NCBI GenBank assembly: GCA_002449265.1
Contig: DKCV01000003.1
Location: 1-56,475 of the forward strand
DNA: 56,475 nucleotides
DNA from: Caryophanales bacterium UBA6865
Lineage (GTDB): Bacteria > Bacillota_I > Bacilli_A > RFN20 > CAG-826
Reading direction: 5' to 3'
In this document: positions 1-8,947 of the stretch, piece after piece
Position numbering within the stretch: position 1 is the first letter of the stretch
Layout: each line of letters starts with the position of its first letter
The notes under the pieces: model-generated
Told to the model about the DNA's origin: nothing
Databases searched by the model: none
What the model saw: the letters and a program-made list of their open reading frames with translations, nothing else
Made by a program: the position numbers and the translations under genes

Positions 1-214
1 CTTTGTTGCCAGTTAAATCCGCGAACTTTGTTCCTAAAGCGGAGATGACTTTATCAACTGATGTAGAACCACAAGACTTTAATTCCACTGGAGTGAATGT
101 GGTGTTGGGTTGCTCGCCAGACCCTTTAGTATCCGAACCTTTTTGTTCTTGTCCGCAGCTGAATAACGCTAAGCTAGAGAGGACAAGAGCGAGACTTTTT
201 AATGTTTTCTTCAT
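1..214 (-). CDS. pstS: PstS-like phosphate-binding lipoprotein, 5' part only
   Basis: Reading leftward from the ATG at 214, the frame is open to the window edge (71 codons). It begins with a Lys-rich signal peptide ending in a lipobox (Leu-Phe-Ser-Cys), then a Ser/Gly-rich linker. The following segment contains SCGSTSVDKVISALGTKF, which resembles the first strand and phosphate-contacting loop of PstS, the substrate-binding lipoprotein of the PstSCAB phosphate importer. An AAAGGC ribosome-site-like stretch precedes the ATG. The rest of the gene and any pstCAB partners lie outside the window, so the family call rests on about 25 residues. Another cluster D binding protein is the main alternative. 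Confidence 0.62.
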   Translation of the reverse strand, partial: MKKTLKSLALVLSSLALFSCGQEQKGSDTKGSGEQPNTTFTPVELKSCGSTSVDKVISALGTKFADLTGNK

Positions 215-312
215 TTTCTTTTTGCCTTTCAAACGAGAAACATTCTAGAAAGAAGGGCAAAAGCCTTATACCAGAAACTTGTAAAAGAATGTAAAGAAAA
301 TGTAAAAGCCCA

Positions 313-1725
313 TCAATCAAGTGAACGTACCGTAATAACAGGTCTGATTCCCAATCTAATACCAATATTAAGCGTCATAATTTTTCCGCTTTCGTAAGAA
401 GCAAAATGATGATATTTAGAGTTAGAAGTTCCCTCTTTTAGCCACCAAGCATCTTTTTTAAGATCGATGTTATCTTTCTTTTTGGTTTCGCTGGAATAAT
501 AAGTGCTAAGTCTTTCCGCGTATTCAGTTCGCTCTCCAACGCGATATTTTTCTAATAAAGTATTCTCGTAATCTGCCTTCTTCATCAAATCGAACGCGTT
601 CCCTTTTCCAAAGTTTTTAATGAGTTCTTTTTCTCTTTTACCCAAAACGATGGAGCCACCCCATGGCTTATCCGCATCGTTCATCCATTTGTAAAGTTCC
701 GATTCTTCGTATGGCACCACTTTGTTTGCGTCAATCTTTTTGCAATCAATCAGCATTTCCGTAAAGATATCAAAACCATCGCCGTCTTTGACTAAGAAGG
801 CCCATTTGATTGGCTCGTAACGATAATATTCACCTTTTTTTGTATCGGATTCTATATATTCATAGTTGTCGACTATCGGATTATCGCGAACACTTTTGTT
901 CTTTGAATTTTTAATTTTTTCAAGCAAAGTTTTGTCGCTTACCTTTGTTTGAGGATAAAGACCAAAATTATTCAGGTCGACGTTCGTTTTCTCTTCCCAC
1001 TTAGCTTTCAATGAGACGTCTTTCAAAATTCGCCATTCCCCTTCACTCTTGATAATTTTTGGGTCTTTACCATCGGTCTCCCAACCTTTAAACGCGTATT
1101 CAGAATTCATATCATACATCGTCGGAAGATTATAATGTTCATCAAAACGAATCGTTAATGGCTCAAAAGAATGCCCAAATTTTGCATCGACAAAAGTCAC
1201 TTTATAAGTCTTGCTTACATCAATATTCGCATAAAGATTAAGGCACTTTGTGACATTGAAAGTGAAATTCCAACGATTGGTAAAATTCTCATCAAGATAC
1301 CAACCATCCTTGTATTCAAAATCTAATTTTGGAAATTTGAGTTTGTTGCCATGGATGACGTTATCTACGGCAAGCAATTTGTGAGCGCCATAAAATTTCA
1401 CTTTATGGAGCTTTCTTTTTGGGATTGGAGTGATGATTTTCTTCCCGTTTGAGAGAGTGGTAACAAGGTTTCCGTTCTCATCAATCTTCGCATCAACCAC
1501 ATCAGCGCCTTTTTCTCCCTTTTTGCCTATCTCTTCGCTAGACTTAGGAGTATCTGGAGAGCCTTCCTTAATCCATTTTGAATAAAGCATATTGCCACCG
1601 CGATTACGATAATTGACATAGGCATTAAATTCACTATAGTCGGTTTTTTGTTCCTTATTGCAAGAAAGGAGCGCGAATACTGGCATCAATAGTAACGCTA
1701 CCTTATAAATCATTTTTCTTTTCAT
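313..1725 (-). CDS. Large surface lipoprotein C1 (Flg_new/InlB-like repeats plus DUF6273-like domain)
   Basis: A 470-residue predicted lipoprotein with a signal peptide and lipobox Cys near residue 22. Residues about 30-100 carry the module shared by all nine cassette proteins: aromatic/GG/W motif, a short KKGEKGAD stretch, then a hairpin ending in LSNGKKI. Residues about 105-245 look like two Listeria-Bacteroides (InlB B-repeat/Flg_new) units, each ending in a Leu-Tyr-Ala-x-Ile or Leu-Lys-Ala-Lys-Trp strand. Residues about 250-470 resemble DUF6273: GLYPQTKV, YYRYEPIKW, LYKWMN and a final GIRPVITV. The ATG has a strong AGGAGGTG site 7 bases upstream. It is the last gene of cassette 1, after B1. 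Role unknown; cell-surface binding or display is inferred from the architecture. Confidence 0.85.
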   Translation of the reverse strand: MKRKMIYKVALLLMPVFALLSCNKEQKTDYSEFNAYVNYRNRGGNMLYSKWIKEGSPDTPKSSEEIGKKGEKGADVVDAKIDENGNLVTTLSNGKKIITPIPKRKLHKVKFYGAHKLLAVDNVIHGNKLKFPKLDFEYKDGWYLDENFTNRWNFTFNVTKCLNLYANIDVSKTYKVTFVDAKFGHSFEPLTIRFDEHYNLPTMYDMNSEYAFKGWETDGKDPKIIKSEGEWRILKDVSLKAKWEEKTNVDLNNFGLYPQTKVSDKTLLEKIKNSKNKSVRDNPIVDNYEYIESDTKKGEYYRYEPIKWAFLVKDGDGFDIFTEMLIDCKKIDANKVVPYEESELYKWMNDADKPWGGSIVLGKREKELIKNFGKGNAFDLMKKADYENTLLEKYRVGERTEYAERLSTYYSSETKKKDNIDLKKDAWWLKEGTSNSKYHHFASYESGKIMTLNIGIRLGIRPVITVRSLD

Positions 1726-1745
1726 GTATTTTCACCTCCTCATAG

Positions 1746-2090
1746 TTAGTCATGATGTTCTTTTTCTAAAGGGATCTTGCCTGCATTGATTTCCGTCCCG
1801 TTTGATAGGACGAGGATTAAATCGCCATCCGGGGTAATTTTGATCGATTTAGGATAAACGCCAACTTCCCCGCGATTAGCCTTATTGCTATTCGGACCCC
1901 CTTTTTCTATCCACTCTAAAAACGAAAGAGTTCCTCCATTAGAGCGATAGACGGCGTAACTAGCGTAATTATCTCTTTCTAAGATTTTTTGTCCCGAGGA
2001 ATTAGAGGACAAAGTAAGAGCAACAGGTACGCTTAATAAGCACAAAATAACCGCGCCCACGACGATACCGATAATCGTTTTGCTTTTCAT
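1746..2090 (-). CDS. Small membrane-anchored cassette protein B1
   Basis: A 114-residue protein with one hydrophobic segment (about residues 5-28) and no lipobox at the expected place, so it is probably an N-terminally anchored extracytoplasmic protein. The exposed part carries the shared cassette module: YASYAVY, GG, FLEW, a degenerate NRGEVG in place of KGEKGD, then ITPDGDLILVLSNG and an INAGKIP end. An AAGGAG site lies 10 bases before the ATG. It lies 20 bases upstream of C1 and 144 bases downstream of A1. B2 and B3 are its paralogues. No function is recognised. Confidence 0.75.
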   Translation of the reverse strand: MKSKTIIGIVVGAVILCLLSVPVALTLSSNSSGQKILERDNYASYAVYRSNGGTLSFLEWIEKGGPNSNKANRGEVGVYPKSIKITPDGDLILVLSNGTEINAGKIPLEKEHHD

Positions 2091-2234
2091 AATTTTGATT
2101 CTCCTTGAGATATTTCATTGCAGTTCTTGTAATAAACATTGCAAATATTTTGCGATGAATGATGCTGAAAATCTTCGTAGTAATTAAAGTGCAAAACATT
2201 AGGAAGAGGCCGTTACTGATGCGTGAATCTAGGC

Positions 2235-2525
2235 CTATTGCCCAATAGATCCCGCATTAATAATCGTCCCGTCCGATAGTTCAATGATGAGCTCCCCTTT
2301 AGCGTTAATCAGCATGTATTCGACGCTAGCGCCTTTACTATCGCCATCACTAGTGATTGCCAATGCTTCTCTTCTTTTAATCCAATCTTCGTAATTCAAT
2401 GCGCCCCCTTTCTCTTTATAGGAGACGTATTCAGGGAAAACAGTCGAATTAACCCTCGGAGAAGAGGAGCAGCTAAATAGAGTCAACATGGTAGCTAGGA
2501 GTGATATTGTCATAACCTTTTTCAT
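2235..2525 (-). CDS. Small lipoprotein A1 of cassette 1
   Basis: A 96-residue predicted lipoprotein with lipobox LTLFSC (Cys19). The mature part is almost only the shared module: YVSY, KEKGG, YEDW, then INAKGELIIELSDG and an INAGSI end. The KGEKGD stretch seen in A2 and A3 is degenerate here (GDSKGA), and a longer linker replaces it. AAAGGA lies about 10 bases before the ATG. It is the first gene of cassette 1 and probably heads an A-B-C transcript. Unlike A2 and A3, no TATCGATTGATTTTTG element was found upstream. Function unknown. Confidence 0.72.
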   Translation of the reverse strand: MKKVMTISLLATMLTLFSCSSSPRVNSTVFPEYVSYKEKGGALNYEDWIKRREALAITSDGDSKGASVEYMLINAKGELIIELSDGTIINAGSIGQ

Positions 2526-3105
2526 AAAACATGTGTCCTTTTTCTTACATTGTTTTGCACTATCATCCGCAACATTAGAGTAGACCTTTTATTGCTTTAA
2601 TTTCAATGAAAAAGAATCGTTATTTATTTTGTTTTTTTATTTTTGTAAAGTTATTTTAATGAGACAACTTTTTAATGTTAAATCGCTTATTTATTAAAAT
2701 GAATTTGGGATAATATTTTTGAATAAAAGTGTGTGTTCTCATGACATTTTTCATAAAAGAAATCGTTAGATTATTTTTCCATTATGGCTTAATTAAAACG
2801 ACGATTATTTAGTTCTTTTCCAATTCAATCGCGAAAAAGAAAAAGACTAAATATTTTTCCTTTCAATTAGCCAAAAAGCGATTTAATAGATTCTAAAAAG
2901 TTTGAATAACAACTTAGTTAGTTATTCTTAACATCCCCTAATTTAATGTTAAAAGCATTCTCTCAGCCATCTTGCTATTCTACTTTCATAATCGCTTGGC
3001 TAGCATTCTCACTTTCTTTAGGTAGTAATATAGTTACTTTTTCGTTTCCCAATTCAATGTAATCAGAAGAGGATTTCAAAGTCGATAGTTAAAGCAAAGG
3101 TAAAA
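2526..3105. other. AT-rich intergenic region upstream of cassette 1
   Basis: About 580 bases with no credible gene in six frames. It must hold the promoter of cassette 1 on the minus strand. It is very AT-rich, so -10-like hexamers are frequent and I cannot single one out. No extended inverted or direct repeat was seen apart from the terminator at its right end. Confidence 0.5.
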
Positions 3106-3135
3106 CAAAAACGGCAGCGTCAAGTTGCCGTTTTC
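3106..3135 (-). terminator. Rho-independent terminator after the 3149-3679 gene
   Basis: A perfect 9-bp inverted repeat (AAAACGGCA at 3108-3116 and TGCCGTTTT at 3126-3134) with a 9-base loop. On the minus strand the right arm is followed by TGTTTTA. It lies 14 bases past the stop of the small membrane protein. Confidence 0.8.
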
Positions 3136-3148
3136 GTTTAATTAAATC

Positions 3149-3679
3149 TTAATAATCTTCTTCGTATCTTCTTTTTGCTTGAATGTAGTAATAAACGAAT
3201 TTAGCGATAAGTGTGACAGATACCACTATGCAAACTACTCCAATCCACCCAGCGATAGTCATCGCCAATTTAACATCATCGCCGCAGCATAGATGAATGA
3301 TACCAAGGATGACGCCAGCACTAAGCAAGCAAGATCCTAACGTTCCCCAGAACGTTGACTGGCTTGCAAGTTTCGTCGTCGCATGATATTCATCAGAGAG
3401 CAAAGCCTTATCGAATTTTGTGTCTAGGTAATATTCGGTGTCAAAGCAAAGATCGGCACCCGCAAAGACAAAGAACCCCGCCAAGAACAAAGATTCAACA
3501 AGCCACATGTCAAGACTAGATGTGTCTTTATCAGGCCCAATAAAACAACAAATCGTCAAAGTAAGAGCAAGAGCAAGCATGCAAACGAGTTGGATTATTG
3601 GGTACTTCGTGGATAGCCACAATAAAAGAGCGATTAAACCCAATCCGGCAACTAGGCCAACAATCAATCCCACCATCAT
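3149..3679 (-). CDS. Hypothetical four-helix membrane protein
   Basis: A 176-residue protein with hydrophobic segments near residues 3-22, 28-48, 58-76, 112-130 and 138-165, so four or five membrane helices, and a charged C-terminal tail ending RRYEEDY. A Cys-rich loop (HLCCGDD) lies between the last helices. Family not recognised. It follows the 3689-4378 gene by 9 bases and its AGAGGT site sits at that gene's stop, so the two form an operon closed by the terminator at 3106-3135. Two adjacent ATG codons make the start ambiguous by one residue. Confidence 0.65.
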   Translation of the reverse strand: MMVGLIVGLVAGLGLIALLLWLSTKYPIIQLVCMLALALTLTICCFIGPDKDTSSLDMWLVESLFLAGFFVFAGADLCFDTEYYLDTKFDKALLSDEYHATTKLASQSTFWGTLGSCLLSAGVILGIIHLCCGDDVKLAMTIAGWIGVVCIVVSVTLIAKFVYYYIQAKRRYEEDY

Positions 3680-3688
3680 ATAGCGAAA

Positions 3689-4378
3689 TTACCTCTTAGC
3701 GTGTCTACGAAGGTGATCGAAATACTTAAATTTCAGGAAGAAGAAACCAGCTGAGAATAAACCCATTAAAAGTAGAAAAACGAATAACAGGGCCCAATTT
3801 GAAGTTTCGGGATTCCCTGTCCCAATGACAATCGCAAGAATGAGTGAGACCAAGCTAACCACTACGCTTCCAATGGAGAAGAGTTTGCATTTTTTGGTCG
3901 TCTTGGTTAAATAAATGCGATTGTATTCGCGGATATCTCCTTCCGAGATCCCTTCGAAATGGTTACCAGTGAAAGTGTTCATCTCACCGAAGAAGATAGC
4001 GAGATTGAAAAGACCTTGGGAGACGGATTTTTCGTTATTGAACTGTTTCAAATCACAGGTGACGAAAGTCCCATATGTTTTGCTTGGGTCGTATTTATAG
4101 AAAGGATATTTTTCGCAAAATCCCCTCGCAAAGTCTTCAACGGTAGGATATTTGTCCTTCGCGCCATATTCATCGTAAATGTCTTTCACATTGTAGCTAA
4201 CAAACGAAGCAACCTTTTTGTCGAATACGAATTCAGTGAAGACTCCAGCATCTCCAAAATAGAAAGCCGTCGTGATTTCTTTTTGCTTATCAAGCGTTTT
4301 GGAAATTTTGCAGAATTTCAAATCTTTTCCAAAGTAGCGAATCAAACCAAAATCTTTTAGCATTTTATGTTTTTTCAT
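3689..4378 (-). CDS. Hypothetical protein with two C-terminal membrane helices
   Basis: A 229-residue protein whose first 165 residues are soluble and rich in aromatic and charged residues, followed by two hydrophobic helices (about 165-190 and 197-217) and a basic tail ending LRRHAKR. I chose the ATG at 4378 because GAGAGG lies 7 bases before it; an upstream ATG at 4393 overlaps that site. No family is recognised. It is the first gene of a two-gene operon with the 3149-3679 membrane protein. A 10-bp perfect palindrome lies 57 bases upstream (4435-4458). Confidence 0.65.
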   Translation of the reverse strand: MKKHKMLKDFGLIRYFGKDLKFCKISKTLDKQKEITTAFYFGDAGVFTEFVFDKKVASFVSYNVKDIYDEYGAKDKYPTVEDFARGFCEKYPFYKYDPSKTYGTFVTCDLKQFNNEKSVSQGLFNLAIFFGEMNTFTGNHFEGISEGDIREYNRIYLTKTTKKCKLFSIGSVVVSLVSLILAIVIGTGNPETSNWALLFVFLLLMGLFSAGFFFLKFKYFDHLRRHAKR

Positions 4379-4783
4379 AAATTTTCCTCTCATAATTCGT
4401 TAAATTAATAACGCGCAAATTTGTAATTTTTTCTGTTTCGCTAGCCCACTAGCGAAACAATAATCTCTCGAAAATCCCTTTCTTTTCTTCGAAACCCGCC
4501 TTCCCCGTTCAAAAACAAACCCCTTCATTTTCCAGTTTTTGTTTTATTGCGTCTAAAATAATCCCCATAAAATTTAAAAAAATTTTACCCCCCCCCGACT
4601 TTTTCAAGTCTTTTCTTTAATTTCCTTAAATTACTAAGATCGCACCTTGAAAAACGGAGCACCGCAAGAGGATATTCAACGCAAAAAATCCTCCGAGAGG
4701 ACAAATGAAAACGGAGCTTAAAGAAAATGAAAAGCTCAAGAAGCCGAAACGAAATTTAATTTATTGATAGAAACACCTATAAA
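4379..4783. other. Intergenic region with palindrome, C9 tract and a tiny ORF
   Basis: About 400 bases without a clear gene. It contains the perfect palindrome at 4435-4458, a run of nine C at 4588-4596 followed by a small GACTT/AAGTC hairpin and a T-rich stretch, and a plus-strand ORF of 20 codons at 4705-4767 (starts MKTELKENEK) preceded by GAGAGGA. The tiny ORF is highly charged; it has the right ribosome site but no other support. Confidence 0.4.
4435..4458. promoter_or_regulatory. Perfect 10-bp palindrome upstream of the 3689-4378 gene
   Basis: GTTTCGCTAG and CTAGCGAAAC separated by CCCA. It is not followed by a T tract on either strand, so an operator or 5' leader hairpin is more likely than a terminator. 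Confidence 0.4.
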
Positions 4784-6168
4784 TTAGGAGAGATTGCCCT
4801 TTTTCTCTTCTTCCATTTGATGTTCCAAAAAAGCTGCAAGTTGCTCAAAGGCATCATCAGTCTTAAGCGGTTTCATGGATATTACAATTTTCACTTTCTT
4901 TTCTCTAATATAGGGGGCGAAAAACGCGTGAAAGAATAAATCGTCAAGGTAATTATTCACATATATCGTTTTTGGGATTGTGATCTTTTTAAGCCCTTTT
5001 GATAAATTCGCGCAAAGCTCATCAAAAGTGCGGAAATTGAGTGCCTCTCCGAGAATGGGACTATGTAGATACCCCCACTTTTATGGTCGCATAAAAGCGC
5101 AGTAAAGGCAAAATGGACGCAGCGGTCCGAGAGACCAGGGGTATAGAAATATCCTGGAAGTAGCCTGATGCTCGCATCAAGCGCGCCGGTGGGAGAGAAT
5201 TTTAAATCAGTGTCTTTAAAGACAGTATCCTCAATAGTTTGAATCAATTCGCAAGGCAATTCACGAATATCTTTCTTCATGACCACAAATTTGTTGCTTG
5301 TTAGATAGGCGTCGTAAAAACGATTGTCTTTGATTTCGTCATGTTTGTCTTTATCAAAAATAGCCATCGTTCTATTCGCTTCCTTTAAATAGCTCAAAGA
5401 ACGTATCGCGATCGATTTTGGAAGATAAGAATTCATTAAGCTACCACTAGTAAGATAGCAAGAAGTGAAATGATTGTCGTCGCCATAAGGGTTATGATCA
5501 AATTCGTAAGGCAAGGATTCATCATTCTCAAAATAAAAGGAAACCATGTTGCTTAATGAATTCGCAGTTTCTGGATCAATATTAAAATCTTCTTTGTTTT
5601 GAATCAGTAAATAGGTGTCACCAAGTGGCTCACTCGGATAAAAACTGACGCCAAATACACTTTTGGCATTCCCTAAAATAGTCATAGGAACAGCCTCGTA
5701 ATCCGTTTTTAGGTGGAAAAAGACTTGGTCGCTATATCTTTCTTCGTAATGATTATTCTCAAAAACGACAAGTTCATCCCTAATTTGCTGATATAAATCA
5801 TCATCGGCTTCGACTTCTTGAATCCCATAGTGCTTAGAAAACCAGGTAAAGGGTTCAGATAAAGAAGAACGAAGTTCGTGGAACCATTCCGCCTTCAAGC
5901 TCTCCTTTTCGATGATTTCATCCCATTTTTTAAACGAATAGGAAGATGGCGACTTAGGGAAAATATCTTTGTGCTTCGCGCGAAAAACGCTTTTTGCCTC
6001 CTTATAACACTTTTGGACATCGCATATTATGTAAATATCATTCTTCTTAAGCGAACGGGTCGCTTCAGATTCAATAGTAATAAATTTGTTAGAACTCTTC
6101 GAATAAATCAAATAATCTTCCGAAGGGTATTCTAGGAGTGTTCTAATCGCGTCATCAATATCAATCAT
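4784..6168 (-). pseudogene. Frameshifted hypothetical protein (tentatively DUF6930/DUF7309-like)
   Basis: The frame from the ATG at 6168 runs 403 codons to a TGA at 4957. The -1 frame beyond a G5 run (plus-strand C5 at 5072-5076) continues without a stop to TAA at 4784 and reads as good protein: YLHSPILGEALNFRTFDEL, then a strand/helix part with YVNNYLDD and EKKVKIVISMKP, ending in a charged helix. The tail shown in the first frame is low quality by comparison. Restoring one G joins both parts into about 460 residues. The C-terminal part loosely resembles DUF6930; I am not sure of that. Soluble, no signal peptide. Either a true indel, a sequencing error or slippage in the homopolymer. Confidence 0.6.
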
Positions 6169-6193
6169 TTTGTTAGTCCGCCTTTTCTTTATT

Positions 6194-6442
6194 CTAAAGG
6201 AAGTGGCGGTTTAAGCAAACATCGTGGTAGCTTGAAGAACGATTGGAATTATCGATAATCGCAGTTTGTCTCTCCTTGCTCTCTGATATTTCACATTTTC
6301 TCGCTATTCTAATATTGCTATTACCGATGTAATCATTGCCCAAATCATGATAAATAACGTAATAACGCCCATCAATATTTAAAAGGGGAATATGACACGC
6401 ACCACATTCAAATTCGCTTTTCTTAGCAAACGAAAAGCATCT
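6194..6442 (-). pseudogene. Remnant of a small protein with a Cys-x2-Cys knuckle
   Basis: An 82-codon open stretch with no start codon near its beginning, just downstream of the 6450-6968 lipoprotein. It reads like real protein: FECGACHIPLL, then GRYYVIYHDLG, NSNIRIARKC and a polar tail. The Cys-x2-Cys at residues 13 and 16 and a later Cys suggest half of a zinc ribbon. It begins right after an in-frame TGA, so it is probably the 3' remains of a truncated gene. Confidence 0.35.
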
Positions 6443-6449
6443 TCATTGG

Positions 6450-6968
6450 CTATTCTTGTTCGATGACAACGTTTTCCCCTGAATAAGAATAGGCAAAGTT
6501 CAACGAGGAATATTTGGAAATCTCTCCTCTTGACCAATCATCAGTGTGAAATACGAAATAGATGTTCCCCTTTCCTTCGGCTACTTTCGGAAAAGCATTT
6601 TCTAAATTAGAGAAAGTAAACGAAACCGCATAATCGCCATAACTTCCGTCATCTTTTTTAAGATACTCGAGCTTATCCTTAGTGAAATGAACCAGAGTCG
6701 TTTCGTTATAGCTATCGCTAGTTAATGGGTCTACGTCAAATACGCTAAAGAAATAACTTGAAGCAAATTCTACATCTTTTTCAGCGGAAAATTTAAAATC
6801 AACTTTCGTATCTTTTTTGATTGTAGAAGGCAAAGAAAATTCAACGCATACAGAGTCGTTTTCTTTCTTCCCATCGCCAATCTTCATCCAAGTTTGGCTA
6901 TCTTCTGCACAAGCAAGAAGCATCGGAGCAAACATAAACATACTCAATGCCCTAATGATTTTATTCAT
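6450..6968 (-). CDS. Hypothetical lipoprotein
   Basis: A 172-residue predicted lipoprotein with signal peptide and lipobox MLLAC (Cys20). The start at 6968 is set by GAGGT 7 bases upstream; the frame is open further upstream but without a ribosome site. The mature part alternates short hydrophobic and polar stretches, typical of a beta-sandwich, and includes a Trp-Ser-Arg-Gly loop near the end. No family is recognised. A sequence close to the shared cassette element (CAAAATAAATCGATA at 7037-7051) lies 70 bases upstream, hinting at co-regulation with cassettes 2 and 3. Confidence 0.65.
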   Translation of the reverse strand: MNKIIRALSMFMFAPMLLACAEDSQTWMKIGDGKKENDSVCVEFSLPSTIKKDTKVDFKFSAEKDVEFASSYFFSVFDVDPLTSDSYNETTLVHFTKDKLEYLKKDDGSYGDYAVSFTFSNLENAFPKVAEGKGNIYFVFHTDDWSRGEISKYSSLNFAYSYSGENVVIEQE

Positions 6969-7036
6969 AAAATTACCTCGATTTTTATTCTTTGAAATCT
7001 TAGCACCAAAAAAACAAAAATAACGCAAAATTGTGA

Positions 7037-7051
7037 CAAAATAAATCGATA
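7037..7051 (-). promoter_or_regulatory. Variant of the shared TATCGATTgATTTTTG element
   Basis: On the minus strand it reads TATCGATTTATTTTG, differing from the copies before A2 and A3 by one substitution and a shorter T run. It lies upstream of the 6450-6968 lipoprotein. Function as a regulator site is inferred from recurrence only. Confidence 0.3.
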
Positions 7052-7168
7052 TTACTTTATGAAAAAACATGCAAAACAAGGATAATATTTTTAAATCCTT
7101 GTAAATCAACAATGTTTTTGTGCAAATAAAAGGAAGGGAATAGGCACTAGATTTTTAATCGATTTCGC

Positions 7169-8578
7169 TTATTCTTCGATGCTAGAAACTCGAATCACTG
7201 GACGCAAGCCAAAATACAGTTTTCCTAGGGCCTTCCACCAAGGATTTTCGGGGTTTGTGTATCCACCATACGCCCAAAAAGCATGCTCGTCACTATCCTT
7301 TGGCGTTTTCGTCCACCAACCATGAGTCCCATCGGCGACACATTCTATCTTTCCATCACGGTTACCGTATTCAGTCGATACCGCATCCCGATTTTCTTCG
7401 GGCAAATAGTTTTCTATTTCTTGTTTCGTTAATAGTCCAAAGGCGTCAGACGTAGACTTTAAATAAAGTTTCATCAGAAAACTATTCTCTTTCGAACCAA
7501 ACACAAAATACTTTTCTTTCATACCCCCATTCATCCAAGTATGGAGGGGAGACCCGTCATAAATTGCTGAATTATTATTTTCATCGATAGGTACACGATC
7601 AACAATCGACTTCGTCAGCAATAAGCGCCCTGCATTGCCGTCCTTATTTAGAAGCACCCATTTGACAGGCTCATATCGGTAATAAAATCCGAAAGATTCG
7701 ATGTATTCGTAATTATCGACCACAGATCGACCTCTTTTGCTCTTTATCGAAGTATTTTTGATCTTTGCAATCATATCGGAATCCGTCACTTTACTTTGCG
7801 GATATAGACCAAACTCTTCCAAGTTCACGCCACTTTTCTCTTCCCATTTCGCCTTCAAAGTAACGTCTTTAGGAAGGTTCCATGTTCCTTTTGCTTCAAT
7901 TACCTCTTTTTTGTCACTAAGGAGTTCCCATCCCTTGAAAGAATAATCTGAATTCATGTCGAATGGGATTGGGAGTTCATAGCTTTTCCCGAAATGAACC
8001 GTCACTGGAGAGAAAGAATGCCCAAGTTTTTCATCAAGGAGCGTGATTTTAAAATCTTTGTTCGCATCGATTTTGGCATATAGATTCATGCTTTTGGTGA
8101 TAAATGAGTCATCTCTAAAATACGAATTGAATCCTTTATCGAAATACCAATGATCTTGGTAATCGAAGTCAAATTTCGGAGGAATCATCTTTTTGCCATG
8201 AAATATTTGCTTCTCCCCTAATAAGGTATCGCCCAAGAAGAATTTGACCGTGTGCAGTTTTCTTTTTGGGAGAGCTGTTTTGATAACGTTTCCATTAGAA
8301 AGGGTGAGAACGAGATTACCAATATTATCAATATAAGTGGATACAACACTTGGGCCCCTATCCCCTTTTTCGTTTGTTTTTTCTTTTTGATCAGGATGAA
8401 CGGGTGAGCCTTCTTCAATCCACTCGGTATAGGGTTTTCTCCCTCCATCATTCCAATAAAGAATATAAGAAGAATAACGGCTTAAATCGATATTAGCTCC
8501 CGCCACATTAGAGCACGCAGCCAAGGCCATAGAAGATAAAGAGACAATAAATAGTGTTAAAGGAGTTCTTCTTTTCAT
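7169..8578 (-). CDS. Large surface lipoprotein C2 (Flg_new/InlB-like repeats plus DUF6273-like domain)
   Basis: About 469 residues, paralogue of C1 and C3 and closest to C3. Lipobox MALAAC (Cys22). Same order of parts: shared module (YSSYILY, GG, YTEW, NEKGDRG, LVLTLSNG), two Flg_new/InlB-like units to about residue 245, then a DUF6273-like region with GLYPQSKV, FYYRYEPVKW, LHTWMNG and GLRPVIRV. I place the start at 8578 by analogy with C1 and C3 (MKR/MKT starts); an ATG at 8587 adds three residues and lies only 3 bases after AAAGGA, so the start is uncertain. Last gene of cassette 2. Function unknown, likely surface display. Confidence 0.85.
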   Translation of the reverse strand: MKRRTPLTLFIVSLSSMALAACSNVAGANIDLSRYSSYILYWNDGGRKPYTEWIEEGSPVHPDQKEKTNEKGDRGPSVVSTYIDNIGNLVLTLSNGNVIKTALPKRKLHTVKFFLGDTLLGEKQIFHGKKMIPPKFDFDYQDHWYFDKGFNSYFRDDSFITKSMNLYAKIDANKDFKITLLDEKLGHSFSPVTVHFGKSYELPIPFDMNSDYSFKGWELLSDKKEVIEAKGTWNLPKDVTLKAKWEEKSGVNLEEFGLYPQSKVTDSDMIAKIKNTSIKSKRGRSVVDNYEYIESFGFYYRYEPVKWVLLNKDGNAGRLLLTKSIVDRVPIDENNNSAIYDGSPLHTWMNGGMKEKYFVFGSKENSFLMKLYLKSTSDAFGLLTKQEIENYLPEENRDAVSTEYGNRDGKIECVADGTHGWWTKTPKDSDEHAFWAYGGYTNPENPWWKALGKLYFGLRPVIRVSSIEE

Positions 8579-8599
8579 AATGTTCATCGTTCCTTTCTA

Positions 8600-8947
8600 T
8601 TAATCCATTTCGATAGGAAGCGCCCCAGCATCAACTTCCGTTTGATTTGACATGATTAAAATAAGATGCCCTTCTGGAGTAATCCTTGTCGCGACAGGGT
8701 GAATGCCTATATCGCCTTTTTCGCCTTTTTCCGCGACTACCGTTTCTTTTTCTCGCCACTCCAAAAAGGGTAATTTGCCTCCTTTTGAGACATACACAGC
8801 GTAATTCGCATAATGATTCATTCTATTATCGCTCGTTGGTCGAATATTAAATTTCCCTAACGAAAGAGCGAGGATTAAAACTACGGATAAGAAAATAATA
8901 ATTGCCGCAATAACATAACCAATAGGCGTTCTCGTTTTCTCCATCAT
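8600..8947 (-). CDS. Small membrane-anchored cassette protein B2
   Basis: 115 residues (114 if the second ATG is used). One long hydrophobic segment at about residues 8-31, no lipobox. Then the shared module: YANYAVY, SKGG, PFLEW, EKGEKGD, ITPEGHLILIMSN and a VDAGALP end. The ATG at 8947 overlaps the TAA of A2 by one base (TAATG) and GGAGG lies 4-7 bases upstream, so translation is likely coupled to A2. Paralogue of B1 and B3. Function unknown. Confidence 0.78.
   Translation of the reverse strand: MMEKTRTPIGYVIAAIIIFLSVVLILALSLGKFNIRPTSDNRMNHYANYAVYVSKGGKLPFLEWREKETVVAEKGEKGDIGIHPVATRITPEGHLILIMSNQTEVDAGALPIEMD

Noticed and set aside
2200..2234. AGGCC/GGCCT inverted repeat after A1
   Set aside because: Only five base pairs around a loop of about 20 bases and no T tract; not a credible terminator.
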